From Dicyema japonicum (Eukaryota; Dicyemida; Rhombozoa; Dicyemidae): a stretch of 64,000 nucleotides of DNA. This document shows positions 58,365 through 64,000 of this stretch, piece by piece (the stretch's first letter is position 1; every line of letters starts with the position of its first letter). The notes below the pieces were generated by a model. It had not been told where the DNA came from. It saw only the letters and a program-made list of their open reading frames with translations, and searched no databases. The DNA lies in the NCBI GenBank assembly GCA_011109175.1, contig RDEW01000016.1, positions 45,156 to 109,155 on the forward strand. Direction: 5' to 3'. A program made the position numbers and the translations under genes.

Positions 58365-61082
58365 AGTGTGAAAAATTATATTTATTACATGTTATTTCTA
58401 GGCGAGTTATCCATCATCGACTAACATTGACAAAAATTCTAAGAAGTTCAAAATATTAAGAAAAAATTAATTTAAATCGTAAAAATCATTTATATTTATC
58501 TAATTAGACAAGTCTCTGCTATTTTATTGAATAACATTACCATCTTTGTTTTTCAATATTACCATTTCGGTTGGAAGAGATTGCTTTGACGTATTAGATA
58601 CAGATATCTATATTTCATTCAGTGTAAATTATCGAGTTTCATTCAGAGCATGTTTGACATTTCTGACCTAGAAATTCTAAAATATTTTAAAAAATATTTT
58701 ATTTGCATAAATTTTTTTTAAATTTAATACATTCTGATTTATTGGAATAACTTTTAGCGGATTATTGAAAACAACTTTGTAGAAAAGTTTCATAAGTACG
58801 ATTTATAGGTCAGAGAGCCCAAACGATTATGATCAGTTCGTTAATCCACAATGTGTTATGCCAGAATGAGTTTTTCTGTGTTGAGTCAAATTGAGACACT
58901 GGCTCCACTCCTGGCGGTGTCCATATGTCAATTCGTTTAAGTTTCAGCTTAGCAAANATATTGTAATTACTTTTAACGGATTATTCAACACACCTACGTA
59001 GAAAAGTTTCATAAGTACGATTTATAGGTCGGAGAGCTCGAACTACTGTGATCAGTTCTTCAATCCATAATGTGTTAGGGCTGGATGAGTTTTTCTGTGT
59101 TGAGTCAAATTGAGCCGCAGGCTCTACTCCTGGTGGTGTCCATATGTCAATTCGTTTAAGTTTCAGCTTAGCAAAGCATACTGGCCCCAGAGACCAAAGA
59201 CTTTGGTTTCCCAGAAGCAACCCACTAATGTACTAATACTTATTAGCGAAGAACTNCGATTTATAGGTCAGAGAGCTCAAACTATTATGATCAGTTCGTC
59301 AATCCACAATGTTTTCTGCCAGAATGAGTTTTTCTGTTTTGAGTCAAATTGAGACACTGGCTCCACTCCTGGTGGTGTCTATATGTGAATTCCTTTAAGA
59401 TCCTGCTTAGCAAAGCATACTGGCCCCGGAGCCCAAAGACAATGGTTTCCCGGAAGCAACCCACTAATATACTAATACTTATTAGCGAAGAACTTGTTTG
59501 ACGTTGATGTTTAAAATACGACGTTATCTTATCAACTTCGATTCTCTACTTTCGCTCTTGATTAATGAAAACATCACTTTATCTTATCCAAGACATTCCA
59601 TTATGAACCTGAAAATAATGGAACACGTTTAGTCAATAAAATCAATGATCAATAATCATATAATTCCGTTCATAACCATATATCGTGATAAATTAGCATT
59701 TTAAACCAAACCATAGCTACTTATTATTATCAACCTAGCAATCACTTCGATTCAATGACACCCATCTAACACGACCACAGAGAATGCAAATGGATTAAGA
59801 TTCAACCAAAGATCTCAACTATTTGCGCAATTTAAGTGGACTTGAATAAGTTTTGTCAATTCACTCTGAGAGATTGATAGCGAATCTCGTCAAGGATCTA
59901 AGATTTTCAAAAGCGGCTTTGATTCCGAGGACGCCTCTGTATTGCACTTGAAATAAATGTTTCTTTTCAATGCCGGCTAGGATAGGGCGTCTCCTGAGTA
60001 ATGTTAATACTATGACGTCACCAGAGGGTGAAATCTTCAATCAGGTTGCCATATGGCTCATTAGTTACGTCGATTCTGCGACGTCTTTGTATTACTGGTT
60101 TCTGACTTTATTTTTCTTAGACGTCTTATTTTCGTTTGGTCTCCATTATGGTCTCCAAATACGAGAATAAAAACAAACTAACTAATTCCGTAATCCATCC
60201 GTAAACCCTCATCTAAGAACATTTATCCTCTTTTGGTGATATGAATATATAGAACCTTTTGAGTAAGGTGGGTTTGACACGAGACGTGGAAGAAATTTCA
60301 ATTCAAATAGCCATATGTTAAAAAAATTGGAAGACATAATGAAGTCGTAAGGTGTAACAATTTACACTTTTGCAGAGAGTTTGGTCTCAAAAACGAAAAG
60401 AAACTGTTGACTTATTAAGTGCAATCCATTGTAATGAATGACTCAGTTAACACCATTATCAAAACGGACATAATTATTGAGCATAACAAGCCAGACCTGT
60501 TCATTTATGATAAAAGGAGAAACAATATTATCTTGATCTAAGTGAGAATGACAATTTCCCAAAATCTACAGCAAGTGGAATGCAAAAAGCTGAGAAAGTA
60601 TAACGTTCTTTCCTAAGAGCTTAAGTTGATACACTACCCAGAGGTTAAGATTGTCCGGTTGTACTCATTTGGGATGTTCTAGTGTCTTCACATTTGTAGA
60701 AGTATGCCATATCGTTAAATAAACATAAAAGAACGTATGCATATGTTAAATCGCAAGTAATCAAGAAGACTTAGGAAAGTATGATAGTGTCATTTAGGTA
60801 CGAAGTCGATGTTTCGCGGCGTTATGATAATCTTAATGAGGGAATAAAGAAAATTTACTCTCGGTCTGATAATGAAGAAATTCAAGAGAAGAGTGTGAGC
60901 GAAATAAAAAACTGTGACAATTGGGTTTACTCCCATAGTTAATTGAAGAGAAAACGAATTGGATAGATAACATTTAATTAGAATTAATCTTTTAAGATAA
61001 AATAAATTTTTTTGTTGTAAAAAAAATAAAAAAGAATATTTGATAATTACTCTTTTAAATAAAATATACATAATTAATTAAA

Positions 61083-62495
61083 ATGATTGGCCTGATTTTC
61101 TATACTTGCCCTTTATTTTTTACTTACTTTATTTCGTCATCAATCCATTTCAAATATGAAACAATCAACGATTTCATCAAAGAGGATGAATATTATGAAA
61201 TCCAATGGAATAATTTCATGGAAAAATATAGTCAAATTAATTTTCACTTTAGATAAATCATATTCAGGGTTGGAATTCTATGTCAGAAAGGCTATTTTTA
61301 CAGAACAGCTAAGGTTTATTAACAATCACAATTTGCTTTCAAAGCAAGGCATAGTTACTTTTGATTTAGGAATTAATGAGTTTACCGACATGGTTAAATT
61401 ACATTATATTTTCGTAGACAAGAAATGAAATTATCAAACCCACCAAATTATCTGGTTCGTATATTTCTTATGAATCGTACGAAAATGAATTACTTGAAGA
61501 TTACACAGTCCATTTAAATGAAATGAGATATCCTTTAAATTTTGATTGGAGAAAGCGAAACTTTGTAACTAGAATAAAATCTCAGAGACATGGATGCGGC
61601 GCATGTTATTCATTTGGCGCTGTTAACGACTGTATAATGTATTTAGTTGGCTACGCTGGAGTCTCATTTGGCAATCAAACACAATATTCATGTATCCATG
61701 AGCGAACAAAACATCATTGACTGTGCAAAAGATCATGTATGCAAAGGAGGAACTGCAGAACAAGTCTATAAATACGTAATGAAAAACGGAGGAATTAATT
61801 CTGAAAAACGATATCCATATACGGCTAAGGTATTTTTGCAAATAATTATATAGGAGGGTAAATGCAAGTATGAAGGAAAACCGAATATTAAATTTAATTT
61901 GATTGGTTATAGAAAAATTAAAAATGGTGATGAAAAAATGCTTATGCATGTTCTCGTGAAGGTCGGTCCTGTTACTGTTAATTTTTATTCTACCTCCCGA
62001 TTCTTTCAAGTTTATCATCGATGTAAATATAAATGAAACATTTAAGGAATATTCAATATCAAAAATTGTTCANTATTTTTGCAAATAATTATATAGGAAG
62101 GTAAATGCAAGTATGAAGGAAAACCGAATATTAAATTTAATTTGATTGGTTATAGAAAAATTAAAAATGGTGATGAAAAAATGCTTATGCATGTTCTCGT
62201 GAAGGTCGGTCCTGTTACTGTTAATTTTTATTCTACCTCCCGATTCTTTCAAGTTTATCATCGAGGTAAATATAAGTGAATCGTTTAAGGAATATTCAAT
62301 ATCAAAAATTGTTCCTATTTTAGAACTACTCATGTAATGTCTGTTGTCGGTTATGGAATTTTGAAGGGGGGAAAGTATTGGCTTATAAAAAATGGATGGG
62401 GAAAAAAATGGGGAAGTCATGGATACTTGAAACTGGAACGCGGAAAGAATAACTGCAACTTTCCTACACATGGTATTTATCCTATAATCAAGTAA
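61083..62495 (+). CDS. Cathepsin L-like cysteine protease, copy 2
   Basis: The exon-intron plan is the same as in copy 1, shifted by 5,335 bp through exon 4. Active-site blocks [21 protein letters not shown] and [10 protein letters not shown] are all present. Substitutions are few (for example NEFTDM for NEFADM, DCAKDHVCKGG for [11 protein letters not shown]). The single N at 62073 separates two versions of exon 5. The one before it has a changed splice donor (catcgatgtaaat instead of catcgaggtaaat); the one after it is normal. With the second version the gene is intact. I therefore read this as one gene with an assembly duplication, possibly two haplotypes merged. Confidence 0.85.
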
Positions 62496-63358
62496 TTTGA
62501 CCTTCAAATTAGTTTAATTTTGGGTTTAAGTAATTAAATGGTTTAAATAATTTATTGAGTTACTCATGATTTTATTTAATAATTTAATTAGTGCTCTTAC
62601 CAGCTTAAATCATGAAAAAGTCCATCTCAACTTTCAGATGAACTTGGTATAAGTATCACGTAGGTGGTCTAACGTCAGCTAAAAAAGGTGGCTTTTTATG
62701 GTATTTAAAAGAAAAAATCAATCGATTGTTGTAAAGCAGCCTCCCTCATTTCATAGCTATTCATTCACAAAATGTCTGCAAGAATCATTCAAATAGCGAA
62801 AAGTTTTCATGGAAATCTCTTGGTATGTAAAGATCAAATTCCCCAGTATCTTAGGAATTAAAAAGTCAAAGTTACGATGGAAGTGAATGTTTGAATTGCG
62901 AGTAGAACAAAAAAAACATCATCGGGTAGGAATTCGCTTTGATCTCTCGGCCTTAGGAGCACTTTTGTGTAGGTTCCATAAGACGTATATGTCAGTAAAG
63001 GTGTTCTCCTAAACAAGATGTTTAATGGATGATGTATATATCCCTTCTACCAATTCACTAAAATAATATGTCACGTGATACACAAAAACTTATTTCGGGG
63101 AAAAGAGACACGAGCATTTTCTTTCTGAACCTTTTATACGAAAAATAATTTTTAAAGAATAACCAAAAATAAAGAAACTTAATCACACATGTCGAACCAA
63201 ACATAGCAATGATTTTTGTCGCAAACTTTTTAACGTTTTTAAACTTTCCAGGAATTTATTAAAAGAAAGTAGGTATCCGACCTACAAATATTTAGCTTTA
63301 AGTATAGAATCTGCAACTAAAACGATGGACATACGATAATAGGCGATATTGTCAGAAC

Positions 63359-63798
63359 TTGAACAGCAAAGCAGTAACGTCAAAGTCGGTACCTAAAATT
63401 TGTCAAAAATCCAAAAGTCCCATCAATCTATCAGAGAATGTATACACGGAAATATCGGAGACTCGACTAAACTATTTGAGATCAAATGCACAGGTATGTT
63501 TTATAGAGATAATGACGTTGGCTATGAAAAAGCAAAATACGCACGTTCCGGAATTTGTTCACCTACTTCTAGTAAAACCAATATGAAGTGTGAAAAATTA
63601 TATTTATTACANTTGTCCAAAATCCAAAAGTCCCATCAATATATCAGAGAAGGTATACACGGAAATATCGGAGACTCGACTAAACTATTTGAGATCAATT
63701 GCACACGTGGGTTTAAGGAGATGGTGACGTTGGCTATGAAAAAGCAAAATAAGCACATTTCGGAATTTGTTCACCTACTTCTAGTAAAACCAATATGA
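63359..63798 (+). repeat. Leader-ORF block, doubled around an N
   Basis: This is the same frame as at 58131 (VPKICQKSKSPINLSENVYT; MTLAMKKQNTHVPEF). After the N at 63612 a second version begins within KSHQYIREG and repeats about 190 bases. One version is probably an unresolved allele. Confidence 0.5.
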
Positions 63799-64000
63799 AG
63801 TGTGAAAAATTATATTTATTACCTGTTATTTCTAGGCGAGTTCTCACTCATCGACTAACATTGACAAAAATTTAAAAAATTCAAAATATTAACGAAAATT
63901 AATTTAATTGTAAAAAATCTTTTATTTTTATCTAATTAGACAAGTCTTTGCTATTTTATTGAATAACATTGCCATCTTTGTTTTTCAATATTACCATTTC

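Larger units (their letters stand above)
53850..58400 (+). repeat. Large complex repeat unit, copy 2 (with protease)
   Basis: It starts near a ctcatcgactaacattgac word and ends before the same word at 58407. The next unit ends with it at 63843. Marker blocks follow copy 1. Between the ataaattagcatt block and the cagatgaactgg block lies the cathepsin gene with about 500 bases of its own upstream sequence. Unit 3 is about 5.3 kb downstream and nearly identical over the gene. Confidence 0.75.
58400..63840 (+). repeat. Large complex repeat unit, copy 3 (with protease)
   Basis: It is the third copy of the unit and is tandem to copy 2. All marker blocks recur in order. The inserted block runs from about 60208 (after ccctcatc) to about 62628 (before caactttcagatgaact). 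Internal doublings around N at 58957, 59256, 62073 and 63612 inflate its length. Confidence 0.75.

Overview
The window reads as nuclear DNA of a small, derived animal. It carries a metazoan gene set (hnRNP K, ECHS1, TRAPPC6, PPP2R3C, CHMP3, NUP98, 14-3-3, NRAMP, stearoyl-CoA desaturase, cathepsin L). Almost every coding gene is broken by GT-AG introns of only about 20-35 nt. Very short introns of this size are reported for dicyemid mesozoans, so a dicyemid or similarly reduced animal is my best guess. That assignment is an inference from gene architecture, not from a database match. The DNA between genes is A+T-rich and full of decayed mobile elements.

Layout. 1-5.8 kb: no intact gene; a Tigger/pogo-type DNA transposon with clear terminal inverted repeats, a second half copy, a LINE endonuclease scrap and short dispersed repeats. 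5.8-6.9 kb: hnRNP K (minus). 8.8-11.8 kb: a decayed APE-type LINE (minus). 12.5-13.5 kb: ECHS1 (plus). 13.9-14.6 kb: TRAPPC6 (minus). 15.3-16.9 kb: PPP2R3C (minus). 17.4-18.7 kb: an unrecognised alpha-helical gene (plus). 19.5-20.3 kb: CHMP3/VPS24 (plus). 21.0-22.6 kb: a leucine-rich-repeat protein with an EF-hand (minus). 22.7-25.8 kb: repeats, a hAT scrap and a LINE tail. 25.9-29.5 kb: NUP98 (plus), ending at the position of its autoproteolysis site. 30.4-31.1 kb: two LINE tails. 31.3-32.1 kb: a divergent 14-3-3 followed by a 75-bp minisatellite. 34.9-36.6 kb: NRAMP metal transporter (minus). 36.8-40.9 kb: two LINEs, the second with a 2A-like peptide. 43.0-44.0 kb: delta-9 desaturase with two compensating frameshifts. 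45.1-63.8 kb: three copies of a complex repeat unit with a hAT-type transposase relic. Two of these copies contain a cathepsin L-like gene. A truncated GT14 glycosyltransferase and further LINE pieces lie between the first and second units.

The genes are independent housekeeping genes, not an operon. They cover RNA binding, fatty-acid metabolism, vesicle tethering and ESCRT-III, phosphatase regulation, the nuclear pore and metal transport. I rebuilt most exon structures by eye. For hnRNP K, ECHS1, CHMP3, 14-3-3 and cathepsin copy 1 the exon lengths add up to an exact open frame. TRAPPC6 and NUP98 have junctions I could not bring into frame. Runs of N and single N in the last 18 kb sit between near-identical direct duplicates and look like unresolved assembly overlaps, so copy number there is not reliable.
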